64,000 nt of DNA from Dendrolimus kikuchii (GCA_019925095.2 CM034391.1:24231051-24295050), one strand, 5' to 3'. Positions 43,882-54,300 are shown, counted from the stretch's first letter. Notes: generated by a model not told the origin, from the letters alone. Numbers and translations: made by a program.

Positions 43882-44385
43882 ATACATACATACATAACTT
43901 CACGCCAGTTCCCTTGCGGGGTAGGCACGAACAACAGAGCGCCATTTAGGCTTATTCTTACACACCTCACTTGCTTCTTTGACATTCATAACTCTTGTCA
44001 TGCACGCTCGTCAGTTCTTAAGGCTCCTGACATCACCTTCTGCTAGTACACGATCAATTTGATCATGGAAGGTGTGTCGTGGCCTTCCACGACTTCTGCA
44101 TCCATCCACTTTTGCATTGTATATCTGTTTAGTCATTCTTTCATCATGCATTCTTTCCACATGCCCGAACCACCGGAGCATTTTTTTCCTTACCTTCACC
44201 CCGACACTCTCTTTCAGACCAACTCTCTTTCTTACTTCGGTATTACGAACGCGGTCCGCGAGCGTCACTCCGCACATTTTGCGCAGTGCTCGCATCTCGA
44301 CCGCGTTTACTCTACTTTCATGCTCTCTCTTCCACACCCAACTCTCGCTTCCATACGTGAGCGTAGGTACCAGCACCCTCTCTAA
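43882..44385 (-). pseudogene. RTE-B LINE end, longest copy
   Basis: The frame of 121 codons reads LVPTLTYGSESWVWKREHES, VNAVEMRALRKMCGVTLADR, then MLRWFGHVERM and RGRPRHTFHDQIDRV. This extends the family upstream into the YGSE.W block of RTE reverse transcriptases. It is truncated at the right and has a (CATA)n tail at the left. Confidence 0.9.
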
Positions 44386-44673
44386 TTTATATAATATTTT
44401 ATATCACATGTTAACTTTAAATAGTATGTTTATATACTAGCAACTCTTAAAAACAATAAACTTTATATTTAAGTAGACTAAGTTATATATTATGTACAAT
44501 TTGCATGCAAAAACACGTGAATAATGTAGTAATATGCCATCTGTTATATATGTATCATGTTTTAAGCATATCAATAAACTGGATTTAATTTCTTATGAAT
44601 GGTCTAATTTGTCTACAGATTTACATAAAATACTTTATTGTAATAATTTTTTGTTTTGCTTGAAAAGCTACTA

Positions 44674-44882
44674 TCTTAATATATATAAATCTCGTGTCAC
44701 AATGTTTGTCCTCAATGGACTCCTAAACTACTTGACCGATTTTAATCAAATTTGCACACCGTGTGCAGTTTGATCCAACTTGAAAGATAGGATAGGTTAC
44801 GTTTGGACCCGGTAGGTGGCGCTGGAATCGGGTTCTAAATTTAATTTCTTCAGGGCAGAACAACGTCTGCCGGGACAGCTAG
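44674..44882 (+). mobile_element. Hel-H short element, both ends clear
   Basis: Starts TC after A and ends CTAG before T. The terminal hairpin GGCAGA-ACAACG-TCTGCC is 8-9 bases from CTAG, the classical Helitron 3' layout. Confidence 0.8.
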
Positions 44883-45039
44883 TTAACTAATATAGCAAAA
44901 TGAGTGCCAAATAAAATAGCAAGTACCGGAAAAACCTGAAACTGTAGATATCATGAAATCTGTAGCAACGATACCATCTTGATGTAAGATTTAAAAGGAA
45001 CCCTCTAAATTCAATTATAGTATATTTACTGTTAGGATG

Positions 45040-45214
45040 TTACTGTACTAGCGGAGGGTGATGTCAGGAGCCTTAAGAACAGACGAGTGTGCATGACAAG
45101 AGTTATGAATGTCAAAGAAGCAAGTGAGGTGTGTAAGAATGGGCCTAAATGGCGCTCTGTTGTTCGTGCCTACCCCGCAAGGGAACTGGCGTGAAGTCAT
45201 GTATGTATGTATGT
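45040..45214 (+). mobile_element. RTE-B 5'-truncated copy
   Basis: Flanked by 12-bp repeats ACTGTTAGGATG / ACTGTTAAGATG at 45028-45039 and 45215-45226 (11 of 12). Confidence 0.9.
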
Positions 45215-45255
45215 ACTGTTAAGATGACCGTACTCGTAGAGTAACATTAGTCACA

Positions 45256-45537
45256 TTAGACCGGTCGTAAGATTTCTAAGCTTTCGCACGTCGTAGACGG
45301 ACGATCGAAGATTTGAGTAAAGTCTTTTAATATATTTAATAATTCGCATGCGTAACTTTTGCGATCTTCCAACGTAAACATATTGTATGATAACTTGCAC
45401 TTTTTGAAATACTCGGAAGTATGAGATTCCACGAATATCTGATCTAAAGTCACGAAAGACGTCACAGGTGTTTCTCTCGAGTATTTGTTTGATATTTGAC
45501 AAGAGTTAATGTACTTTAACGTTCTTATTCATAGAGA
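45256..45537 (-). CDS. Unrecognised open frame, possible exon
   Basis: Open for about 90 codons, reading ..SFVTLDQIFVESHTSEYFKK.., then DRKSYACELLNILKDFTQIF.. and a stop at 45256. Composition is protein-like (mixed polar and aromatic residues), it does not overlap any repeat family seen here, and no repeat match was found. No start context, splice site or family could be assigned. It may be chance. Confidence 0.15.
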
Positions 45538-45648
45538 GTTAGAGTAAGTTTGAACGGTTCTTTATTGTTCTTAAAGAAGCATTCATAGTTACTGTATATA
45601 TAGATATCCTAACGGCTTTTACGGCTTGACTACGCTACAGATCTTTAT

Positions 45649-45860
45649 CAGGTGGTAGGGCATTTGCCCGACTGGATGGCTACCACCCCTGGTCTAAAGT
45701 ATGTCGTCGTAACAACCTTGAGTTGTGACTCCCTTAAGAGAGTAGCAGCGCATTTGTAGCATCTTTGGTGTTGCAAACGTCCATAGGCGATGGTAACCGG
45801 TTTCCCTCAAGTGGGCCGTCTGCCTGTCTGCTGAACTTCTGCAATAAAAAAAATAAAAAA
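45649..45860 (+). mobile_element. SINE-A, 5'-truncated with internal deletion
   Basis: Starts AGGTGGTAGGGC. It jumps from GAGTTGTG to ACTCCCTTAAG and ends in an A-run. Confidence 0.8.
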
Positions 45861-46012
45861 ACAGATCCACTAGAATTTTTGTATACACGTTGTCGGAAGT
45901 ATACATAGAGAAGGATATAGGGAACCTTTCACCCAGAAAAATAGTAATAACTGTTTCCAAAAAGTAGAAAAATAACTTTTAGACGGTCATTGCACAAAAG
46001 AAAGAAAGAAAA

Positions 46013-46185
46013 AGCACCACGGGTGATAGTAATGTGCTGCCGGCCTCGAAGGGGGGACTGGAATCTGACCACTAACATCAGAACATACAAGGTTGTTACC
46101 GCGGTATACTCTAGACCAGGGGTTTATGTCCTACAACCTGGTTGTTTGTAGTTTTGGCGCCTCTTGGGTCAAGCCGCCTTTATTG
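46013..46185 (-). mobile_element. SINE-A, strongly diverged
   Basis: GTGCTGCCGGCCTCGAAGG.., GACTGGAATCTGACCACTAA and CTCTAGACCAGGGG keep the antisense order of the family. Confidence 0.6.
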
Positions 46186-46189
46186 TTAG

Positions 46190-46500
46190 TGGTGGGGGGA
46201 ATGCATTTGCGCATATCCTAGAGGATGATCATGACTGCCGTGAGACCTCGGTGTAAGCCGAAAAGGAAGGGCATCCCTGGGACCAGAAAATCTCACGGCA
46301 CTGCGTGTGGCTCGCCGGGAGGTCCCCCCTAACCCCCAGTCTCAGTACGTTATCGGGAGGTGATGAGCAAAGCGCCTCCTGCTAACCCCTGTTCGCCGTC
46401 TGCGACAGGGGACCGCCTGCTCCTCCCTTATTCTTTCGGCGGCCTCCTTCTAGGACCTAACGTTATCGAAGAAGAAGGCCACCTCTAGCTAATTCGACTC
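46190..46500 (+). mobile_element. GC-rich LINE 5'-UTR-like module
   Basis: Block order shared with 10360-10515, extending further through CGTTATCGGGAGGTGATGAG and GCGACAGGGGACCGCC. Confidence 0.45.
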
Positions 46501-46621
46501 GCTGTATAGCATCTGGTCGACCACGTTGCACAGCAAGAGATCCCTACCGATGATTGACATCGGATTATGTCGTTGGGGTTATAACGGGCCGTGTCGTCGG
46601 TTGCAGGAATTAATATTATTT

Positions 46622-46854
46622 CTTTTTTTTTATTGCAGGAGATCAGCAGACAGAAAAAAGGCCCACTTGATGGAAAGCGGTTACCATCGCCTATGGACAT
46701 TTGCACCACCAAAGTTGCTACAAATGCGCTGCTGCTCTCTTAAGTGAAACTGGAACCTGTTCACTGATGCCGGAATACAACACAAGGTTGTTATGGCGAC
46801 ATATTTTAGGCTAGGGATGGTAGCCATTCAGTTGGGCAAATGCTCTACCAATTG
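46622..46854 (-). mobile_element. SINE-A, 5' part missing
   Basis: Antisense copy from the T-run through GGGCAAATGC..CTACCA, then stops. Confidence 0.85.
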
Positions 46855-47279
46855 GCAAAGTTCCATTTCTTGCATGGTTACTTAATGCCAATGAAAATCA
46901 AGCTTTATAGACTATAAATTAAGTATTTTTTTCATCACAATAGAATATATATACTTTCCATAGATCGTGTGAGTTCATGAGTCCCGAAGTCCGTGTGCAT
47001 CAGTCCTCTTTCTGGCCCCAGAGCAATATGTATGCAAATGTACAAAAATTCATCAAGTTCCCCTGTTTCGTCGTGAGCTATCGCTCTCAGAGATTTATTA
47101 AAGGAAAAAGAATAGTTATTTTCAGATAGACACGTAAGTTATCATTTGATAAGGGGCATGTATGTATATAACTTATGTGTATATTTGTATATATAGTATA
47201 GTTATATATTTATTATTAAAATGTAAGTAATCGTACAATAATTATGTATACCACCGTCGCCACTCCTAATCAAAATATT
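46855..47279. other. No recognisable feature
   Basis: Nothing repeated or coding was seen here. Confidence 0.35.
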
Positions 47280-47414
47280 CTTGCCACGGGTTGTCTGGAA
47301 GAGATCGCTTTTTAGCGATAAGACCGCCCTTTGTACCCAACTAGACTAATTAATACTAGTTCGTAAGTTTTTCTGTAATGGTGTACAATAAAGTTTTATC
47401 TATCTATCTATCTA
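47280..47414 (+). mobile_element. CR1-J 3' end
   Basis: GAAGAGATCGCTTTTTAGCG hairpin, AATAAAGTTTT and (TCTA)n tail, into which RTE-B is inserted. Confidence 0.8.
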
Positions 47415-47640
47415 CAGGATGCAGAAGTCGTGGAAGGCCACGACACACCTTCCATGATCAAATTGATCGTGTACTAGCAGAAGGTGATGTCAGGAGCCTT
47501 AAGAACAGACGAGCTTGCATGACAAGAGTTATGAATGTCAAAGAGGCAAGTGAGGTGTGTAAGAATAAGCCTAAATGGCACTCTGTTGTTCGTGCCTACC
47601 CCGCAAGGGAACTGGCGTGAAGTTATGTATGTATGTATGT
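47415..47640 (+). mobile_element. RTE-B copy in the CR1-J tail
   Basis: TATC repeats on both sides act as the target duplication. The frame continues to YPARELA and the ATGT tail. Confidence 0.85.
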
Positions 47641-47801
47641 ATGTATATCTATCTATCTATGTAGGAGTTGCAATTGGCGTAGTCCAAATTTAGAATGATA
47701 TTTCCCGATAACGTTATGAGACGCCTTCGTCAAAGATTTTCTTTGTTCGCAAAATAGAAAAATACTGCATTGTATTGAATGTAACAATAGGATCTTTAGT
47801 T

Positions 47802-48130
47802 TTTAACCGACTTCAAAAAAAGGAGGAGGTTCTCAATCCGTCGGGATTTATAGATTTATAATCCGATTTACGTGATTCTTTTTTTGTTCGACGCAGAATA
47901 GCTGCCATTTGGTCCCCTAAAAATTTGACATAGTTTAGCCCAGTAGTTTTCATTATATGAACATTTTTTATGAAAAATTTTCCATTCCGTTCCATTTGTA
48001 CACAGATTACGCTGAGATTTATGATCCGATTTACGTGATTCTCGTTTAGTTTGATGCGGAATAGTTGCCATTTAGTCTCCTAAAAATTTAACATAGTTTG
48101 GCCCAGTAGATTTCATTTTACGAACATTTT
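47802..48130. repeat. AACCGACTTCAAAAA repeat with 160-bp tandem pair
   Basis: Two successive units share GATCCGATTTACGTGATTCT (or its ATCCG form), GCCATTT..GTC and TTTGACATAGTTT..CCCAGTAG. It begins with AACCGACTTCAAAAA, as the palindrome at 48255 does, so both may be parts of one MITE-like unit. Confidence 0.6.
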
Positions 48131-48229
48131 TTTGTTCCCGTTTCTTGGCACCTATATTTTTTAAGGAGCGCGGCACATTTCGTAGGTCCTACCCATACAT
48201 AGCTAGACACTAAAAAGTAATAAAATGAA

Positions 48230-48500
48230 ATAAAAAAACTTCGTTTAAAAAAACCGACTTCAAAAACTAAAAAGTATAAAATAACTTATTTCTAAAGCTA
48301 TTATTATTAATATATATTATCTAAAACATCTTGAAGTCCGTGCAAAGTAAAACATAAAAATTACTATATTTTTTTGAAAATTACTAAGCACCGACTTTAA
48401 GATGTTTTAGATAAACATATTAATAATAATAGCTTTAGAAATAAGTTATTTTATACTTTTTAGTTTTTGAAGTCGGTTTTTTTAAACGAAGTTTTTTTAT
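48230..48500. mobile_element. Palindromic MITE-like element
   Basis: Arms of about 110 bp are near-perfect inverted copies (AAACCGACTTCAAAAACTAA; AGTATAAAATAACTTATTTC; AAAGCTATTATTATTAATAT) with a short centre near 48350. No coding capacity. Confidence 0.85.
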
Positions 48501-48550
48501 ATTATATAGAAATAAATATTTATCCAAATCAAATTGCATAATTTTCAAAA

Positions 48551-48660
48551 CTAGCTGTGCACGCGTTTTCGTCCGTGTGGGGTGTTTTTTCGCGGAACCC
48601 TAAAAAAATGTAAAAAGTAGTCTAAGTCACTCTTTATATCAGCAGTTATCTGCCAGTATT
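48551..48660 (-). mobile_element. Hel-H fragment
   Basis: CTAGCTGTGCACGCG..TTCGTCCGTGTGG, GCGGAACCC and CAGCAGTTATCTGCC blocks. Confidence 0.6.
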
Positions 48661-49007
48661 ACCTCCTAGTTTGACTACCTATAATATAAAGCAAAATTAT
48701 TTGTTTACTCATATAAGTAAAAATGCAAATTTTTAAGAGGAAGAATAAATAATATGTTAAAAAAAATAGAAAATAAAAATCTCTGTCTTGGGCCCATGAC
48801 AGAGGAGCTCGGTGAATTAAAAAAAAAGTACTACCTCCTGTCTAGATTTGTCAGGATTATTTTTTCTTAATTGTATAACTATCCTCGCGCTGGCCCTCAA
48901 GGCGTAGGGGAGTGAGTGAGTGTGAGTCTTTATTCTATTATGTTTTTGTTTATAATTTCGTGTCGTAGCATTAATTTTTACATCAGTATTTGTTTTCCAA
49001 TAGTACT

Positions 49008-49350
49008 TGCCGGCTATGGCCCGAGCTATGTTAGGTGTTTCTCTTATGAATAAAATCAGAAATGAGGACATCCGTAAGAGAACGAAGGTAACGACATAGC
49101 TCGCAAAATTAGCAAGGTGAAGTGGCAGTGGGCCGGTCACGTCTGTCGAAGGACCAACGGCCGCTGGAGCAAACGAGTCCTGGAGTGGAGACGTCTCGGC
49201 AAACGTAGCGTAGGACGCCCGCCAGCCCGGTGGACTGACGACCTGCGCAAGATCGCCGGCAGGGGCCGGACGAGGAAGACGGGAGACCGGGATATATGGT
49301 GCGTACCTGGGGAGGCCTACGTCCAGTAGTGGACCGAGATTGACTGAAAA
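49008..49350 (+). pseudogene. RTE-E LINE ORF2 end
   Basis: Reads RAMLGVSLMNKIRNEDIRKR TKVT, then a one-base loss, then KVKWQWAGHVCRR, WSKRVLEWRRLGKRSVGRPP, RWTDDLRKIAGR and GEAYVQ with an in-frame stop where QQW is expected. The block order is the signature C-terminus of RTE-clade proteins. A decayed copy. Confidence 0.85.
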
Positions 49351-50285
49351 AAAATACTTGTCATATTTTCGTTGTTTTGCTTTATCTATCATGATGTTAT
49401 GTAAATGCCCTAGCGGAAGACCAGCGCTGGTTGAGTTAACCAGCATCTTGCTGAATTAGTACCGATTTAGAACTTCATTTCCTAGTTATATTTTTTTATT
49501 TATGTTTTGGTTTGTATGTAGTTCTAAATAAATATTTCTTACTTTTGTTTTCTCTTCTTAAATTACACAAATATATTTGATAACATATAATCGAATACAA
49601 TGCAAGAAAACTTAACTTATTTGTATTGTATTCTACTCATAATCCCTCAAGACTATAAATAGAATACTGAGCTGACTATAAGTAGAGTTAGAATACTTTC
49701 TTACTTATTTTCGTACTTTCTTTCAACTTGATTCGATTTGGTTGATTCGTTTAGTATCAACATTAGATATAGAAAGTGATTGCTAGACGAGTAAAAATAT
49801 TCTATGACCAAAGAAAAATGACTGAGAACAAGAGCTACCGAAAAAGGACCCTGATTACGTTATGGGTAGATCGATTCCTCCTTGAAGGCGTAGAAGACCT
49901 ACACTTTAAAAAAAAAAATGTTCTGGCTATCTCTGATTGCGTCGATGATACGATTTGTTTCATAGCAGATGTGGGAGATTCAAGGCATCAGTGTCAAAAC
50001 TTCATTAAAAGTCTCAAATTTGATGAAGAAACTGCGAACTCATGTTCCATTGTGTGGGGAAGACTTTGAAGTGAGTTTTTGTTACGTAGTAGGGCCCATA
50101 AACAACGCAGACTGTATTCGAATAAGCGTATTGTTCATTCAACAACTTTTATGATTAACTCTTACAATTGAATTTTCGAGAACTATTCACGCTCAGAAGA
50201 GCTGATTCACGTTTCATGGCGACAATGTCTTCTGTCCAACGGTTTTTAACTGTTTTTATTTGGTAGATTTTCGGTGAAAAGAGGT
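49351..50285. other. No recognisable feature; one 97-codon frame
   Basis: The frame at 49776-50069 (..ISDCVDDTICFIADVGDSRH..) resembles no family known to me. Its surroundings are AT-rich. Treat as unproven. Confidence 0.3.
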
Positions 50286-50470
50286 AGATAGATAGATAAC
50301 ACTTTATTGCTCACCAAAATAAACAAAAACAAAATGTATAATTACAATACTTCTTGGCAGAACAATAGGCGGCCTTGTCGCTAAAAGCGATCTCTTTCAG
50401 GCAACATAGCTTAAAAGAAATTCTTAACTAATCTGGCGATGTAGATGAAGCAGAAAAAAGATAGGACTGT
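50286..50470 (-). mobile_element. CR1-J 3' end
   Basis: TAGATAGATAG tail, ACACTTTATTGCTCACC, GCGGCC..GCTAAAAGCGATCTC hairpin region. Confidence 0.8.
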
Positions 50471-50690
50471 ACATAAATAAGTAAATGTTTAATATATTAG
50501 ACATATTAAGAGGAGGTTATTTATTTCTAGATCAGTGAACGAATTATAAAGTTATAAGTACGTGCTTTATTACCTGATAGGAAATATGTAATTTCATTGA
50601 TAAAAACCACATTAACTCATGCGAAGCTAGTTTTTAAAATATCATATTGCACTTTCCCCCAATACTCTTCGGAGACATTGTATATCATAT

Positions 50691-51179
50691 TGTTACAACT
50701 TAGCCCCCACGACAAAGACAAATTCCACGAAGCACGCAATTACCTGTCGGTATTTTGAAACAATTGTAATACCTTTATGATTGTCTTCTTTTGTTTACTT
50801 ATTTATTAGTCATTGCGGAGAACAGCCTATTGTACTCGTTTATGGCCGTTTGCAGGTGTAATTAGTCAGGTGTGCGGATTACGATTTCTAGGAAATTAAG
50901 TCGACGATACGGGCGGGCACGCTTATATTTGTGAAGTATAAAACGATGGCCGGCTGGAGTGAGCGGGGCAGTCGAGCAATAATCAGCAGCGAGACAAGAC
51001 GTGTGTATATTCGATAATTTATATATTGACGGACTTTGTGCGTGTTATTGAATCGCGCATTACGTTTGAACTGATTGTGTTCAGTTATATTTGTACCTGT
51101 GTTATACGTGTGTGTATAGCTCTAATAAATTCTGTAGTAATTCCAACGGCATTTTAATTCGATTCCCGTACAAGTAACA
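50691..51179 (+). mobile_element. LTR-L solo LTR, copy 4, complete
   Basis: 489 bp with TGTTAC and GTAACA ends and ATAT on both sides (50687-50690, 51180-51183). Sense orientation is inferred from GTATAAAACG near 50936, an initiator-like GGGCAGTCGAG 30 bp later and AATAAA near 51125. No gag-pol is nearby. Confidence 0.9.
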
Positions 51180-51321
51180 ATATATTTTTTTTGCTAATAT
51201 ACACAAAGCCAAATGTTTCAACGATGTATACAGATAAATAAAATTGAAGTGTCTATTTCTAATGTCAAAATTACAGCTTTTAACTAAATGCATATGAAAA
51301 TATATACGATATATATACTTA

Positions 51322-51569
51322 CTAGCTTCTACCCGCGACTTCGTCCGCGTGGAAAGGTTAAAAAAAAGTAAGTTAAAAAGAACCCCCCGATTTTGAAACA
51401 TTCTTTATCGACCGTTCCTATTGGTCTTAGCGTGATGATATATAGCCTGTATCCTTCCTCGATAAATGGGTTTTCTAACATGGAAAGAATTTTTTAAATC
51501 AGACCAGTAGTTCATGAGATTAGCGCGTTCAAGTAAACAAACTCTTCAGCTTTATATATTAGTATTAGA
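51322..51569 (-). mobile_element. Hel-H element, both ends
   Basis: CTAGCTTCTACCCGCGACTT at the left, ATATTAGTATTAGAT at the right. Confidence 0.7.
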
Positions 51570-51589
51570 TGTCCAAAATCAATTTATAA

Positions 51590-51709
51590 AAATCTGTCCA
51601 TCTATCTGGATGTTCCGGCTAATCTCTGAAACGGCTATAACTTAGAGTACGTGTTTTTAGCGTTCCACGAAAAAAAATTCTACGCGGATGAAGTGGCGGG
51701 CATAGCTAA
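51590..51709 (+). mobile_element. Hel-H fragment, opposite orientation
   Basis: CTGTCCATCTATCTGGATGT, TCCGGCTAATCTCTGAAACG.., then TCTACGCGGATGAAG.. and a CTAAT end. Lies head-on to the preceding copy. Confidence 0.5.
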
Positions 51710-51720
51710 TAAATTATATA

Positions 51721-51940
51721 CATACATACATACATAACTTCACGCCAGTTCCCTTGCGGGGTAGGCACGAACAACAGAGTGCCATTTAGGCTTATTCTTA
51801 CACACCTCACTTGCCTCTTTGACATTCATAACTCTTGTCATGCAAGCTCGTCTGTTCTTAAGGCTCCTGACATCACCTTCTGCTAGTACACGATCAATTT
51901 GATCATGGAAGGTGTGTCGTGGCCTTCCACGACACACCTT
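51721..51940 (-). mobile_element. RTE-B copy with fold-back 5' end
   Basis: Perfect 13-bp duplication AATAAATTATATA at 51708-51720 and 51941-51953. The (CATA)n tail is at the left. At the 5' end the normal GTCGTGG-CCTT-CCACGAC hairpin is extended by ACACCTT, which copies the opposite arm, so the last 32 bp form a perfect 14-bp-arm palindrome. Confidence 0.9.
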
Positions 51941-51953
51941 AATAAATTATATA

Positions 51954-52440
51954 AATAGATATATATGGATTAAAGTATTTACATTGTTATGACGTCATTT
52001 CTCTCTAATGTCTGTGACAGTTGTTAATAATATACAACAAAACTTTCTTTTCATTCGCCACAGCGATAAAAATCGATGAAACATTTCTCTGGTGTAAGCT
52101 TATAAATTCATTATTACACAAAGGAATGTGTTAATTTTTTCAATTCATATAAATTGAAAACAAGTCAAGATTTTTGACATGTTTTGTTAACGGCATCCGC
52201 GAGCAAACAGAAATAACAAAGAACTCAACAGCCTTCGTTTCGCAACGGAACAGGACGGCGGAACAACTGAATACTTCTAAAGTTTCCCCTGTAAATTAAT
52301 TTCGAGTCTTTAGCCTCTCGAATACTGTTCACAAGACATTCATAGCTATGAAAGCAAGGTACTTGTTTATGAGGCTTCTTGCTGGTATTACATAATTTTA
52401 AGGTAACATGAGTATACTTTACTTTACTTTCTTACGCGGT
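51954..52440. other. No recognisable feature
   Basis: 52185-52232 is the apparent source of sequence re-used at 52447-52535. Confidence 0.4.
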
Positions 52441-52590
52441 AGTTTTGTTAACGGCATCCGCGAGCACACTCGTCTGTTCTTAAGGCTCCTGAACAGCTAA
52501 CACGATCAAACAAAGAACTCAACAGCCTTTTCATGTTTGCCGAACCACTGGAGCATTCCTTTCCTTAACGGACCAACTCTCTTATTAACA
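52441..52590 (-). pseudogene. Rearranged RTE-B pieces interleaved with local DNA
   Basis: RTE-B pieces (ACTCGTCTGTTCTTAAGGCT; CCGGAGCATTCC-like; GACCAACTCTCTT) alternate with GTTAACGGCATCCGCGAGCA and CAAAGAACTCAACAGCCTT, both of which also occur at 52185-52232. Confidence 0.6.
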
Positions 52591-52610
52591 TTATCTTGAT
52601 TATAGCTATT

Positions 52611-53190
52611 TATCTGTGCAGGAACGGAGAGAGAATACAATTTTTTGCAGCCGTGCAGCCTGTCGTAAGAGGCGATAAAACAACCCACAGTCGGCTAGTA
52701 GAGCATTTGCCTGGATAGCTACCACCTCTGGACTATCGTGTGTCGCCATAACAACTTTAGTTGTGTTCCGGCAATAGTGGCCAGGTTCTAGTCTCCCTTT
52801 TTTTTTTTATTGCAGGAGATCAGCAGACAGACAGACGGCCCACTTGATGCAAAGCGGTTACCATCGCCTATGGACATTTCCAACACCAAAGGTGCTACAA
52901 ATGTGCTGCTGCTCTCTTAAGGGAGACTGGAACGTAGTCACTAATGCCGGAACACAACTCAAGGTTGTTATGGCGACATACTTTAGACCAGGGGTGGTAG
53001 CCATCCAGTCGGGCAAATGCCCTACCACCTGGCTGTGGGTTCTTAAATCGCCTCTTACGACAGGCCGCCCGGCCGCAGGAAATTGTATTCTTTCTCCGTT
53101 CCTGCACGGATAAACCTTTACAGAGCGTCATCACACTCGTAGCATCTTTGGTGTTAAAATGTTCATAGGTGATGGTAACCGCTATCTCTC
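52611..53190 (+). mobile_element. SINE-A, older copy split by SINE-A
   Basis: Diverged copy running from TATCTGTGCAGG to CTAGTCTCCC, resuming after the inner insert with ..GTAGCATCTTTGGTG and AATGTTCATAGGTGATGGTA. Confidence 0.85.
52801..53114 (-). mobile_element. SINE-A inserted in SINE-A
   Basis: Complete, little-diverged copy. CCTTT is present at both edges (52796-52800, 53115-53119). The antisense frame is open for 89 codons. Confidence 0.9.
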
Positions 53191-53204
53191 CAGAAAGGTA
53201 AAAT

Positions 53205-53510
53205 AACCACATGGCACTAGTTAGGATAATATATATAAGTATAGACATAAGGCCCACGCTACACATGCACTTCCTCACAACTCCAGCATGTAACAGATAC
53301 ACTCCACATTAGTATAAGTTTAGTATTAAAATTAGAATAAATTAATGTAATAAGTTATTCTTAAGGTACACCACAACACAAACATACATTCATTAAATGT
53401 CACATACAATAAAAAAAAATAACAAATAAGCGTGTATAACTTCTTAACTTTTTCTTAAATTTAATTAAAAAAAAAGAGTACGGAACTAGAGTCCGTAGAG
53501 TTCTTAAAAA
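53205..53510 (+). repeat. K repeat
   Basis: ACATGGCACTAG.., CATGCACTTCCTCACAAC.. through the TACGGA..TCCGTAG hairpin. Same order as 55255-55525. Confidence 0.75.
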
Positions 53511-53511
53511 T

Positions 53512-54137
53512 GTTAGTACTCATGCAGAGGACCAATTCTACTAGTTTCAAATTACTAAAGCAGATTTTTAAGCTCTACTAACTGTATTTGGATCTAGTTG
53601 CTTGTATATTTAAATATATAGAAATTAATCTATCAAAACGACTCGTTGACTCTTCTTGCCATAACAACCTTGAGTTGTGTTCCGGGTAGTTTCCCTTAAG
53701 AGAGCTGCAGCGCATTTGTAGCAACTTTGGTGTTGCAAATGTCCATAGGCGATGGTGACCGCTTTCCATCCAGTGGGCCGTCTGCCTGTCTGCTGAACTC
53801 GTGCAATAAAAAAAGTCTTCTCAGGTTAGTACTCATGCAGAGGACCAATTCTGCTAGTTTCAAATTACTAAAGCAGATTTTTAAGCTCTACTAACTGTAT
53901 TTGGATCTAGTTGCTTTTATATTTAAATATATAGAAATTAATCTATCAAAACAACTCGTTGACTCTTCAGGTAAAGTATGTCGCCATAACAACCTTGAGT
54001 TGTGTTCCGGCATTAGTGACCAGGTTCCACATGCAGCGCATTTGTAGCAAATGTCCATAGGCGATGGTGACCGCTTCACATCCAGTGGGCCGTCTGCCTG
54101 TCTGCTGATCTCCTGCAATAAAAAAAGGTAATCAAAG
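53512..54137 (+). repeat. Tandem duplication, 313-bp unit x2
   Basis: 53512-53824 and 53825-54137 start with the same 140 bp (GTTAGTACTCATGCAGAGGA..), differing by a few bases. Each continues into a SINE-A 3' part (53656-53812 and 53972-54126). The SINE parts carry different internal deletions. Confidence 0.9.
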
Positions 54138-54300
54138 GGCGTCTTCCTCAGGCAATGAATCAATATAATGATACAGCGAGAAAACGTAGCCAGCCTTCTG
54201 GGTATCTTAGAAAACGGTGACCTAGGCTCAGTATTCTACTAATAATCTTCAGGGATTATAGATAGAACATAAGATAACTAAGTAAGTTTCTTTTATTGTA
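54138..54300 (+). pseudogene. LINE-G C-terminus
   Basis: Frame IQRENVASLLGILENGDLGS.. and a stop, as at 13600. Confidence 0.55.

Noticed and set aside
45251..45502. 83-codon minus frame overlapping the candidate at 45256
   Set aside because: Alternative frame with less protein-like composition; at most one of the two can be real.
48817..49446. 209-codon minus-strand ORF
   Set aside because: Shadow of the RTE-E coding strand. The plus-strand blocks (WAGHV, SVGRPP, RWTDDLRKI) are the real signal.
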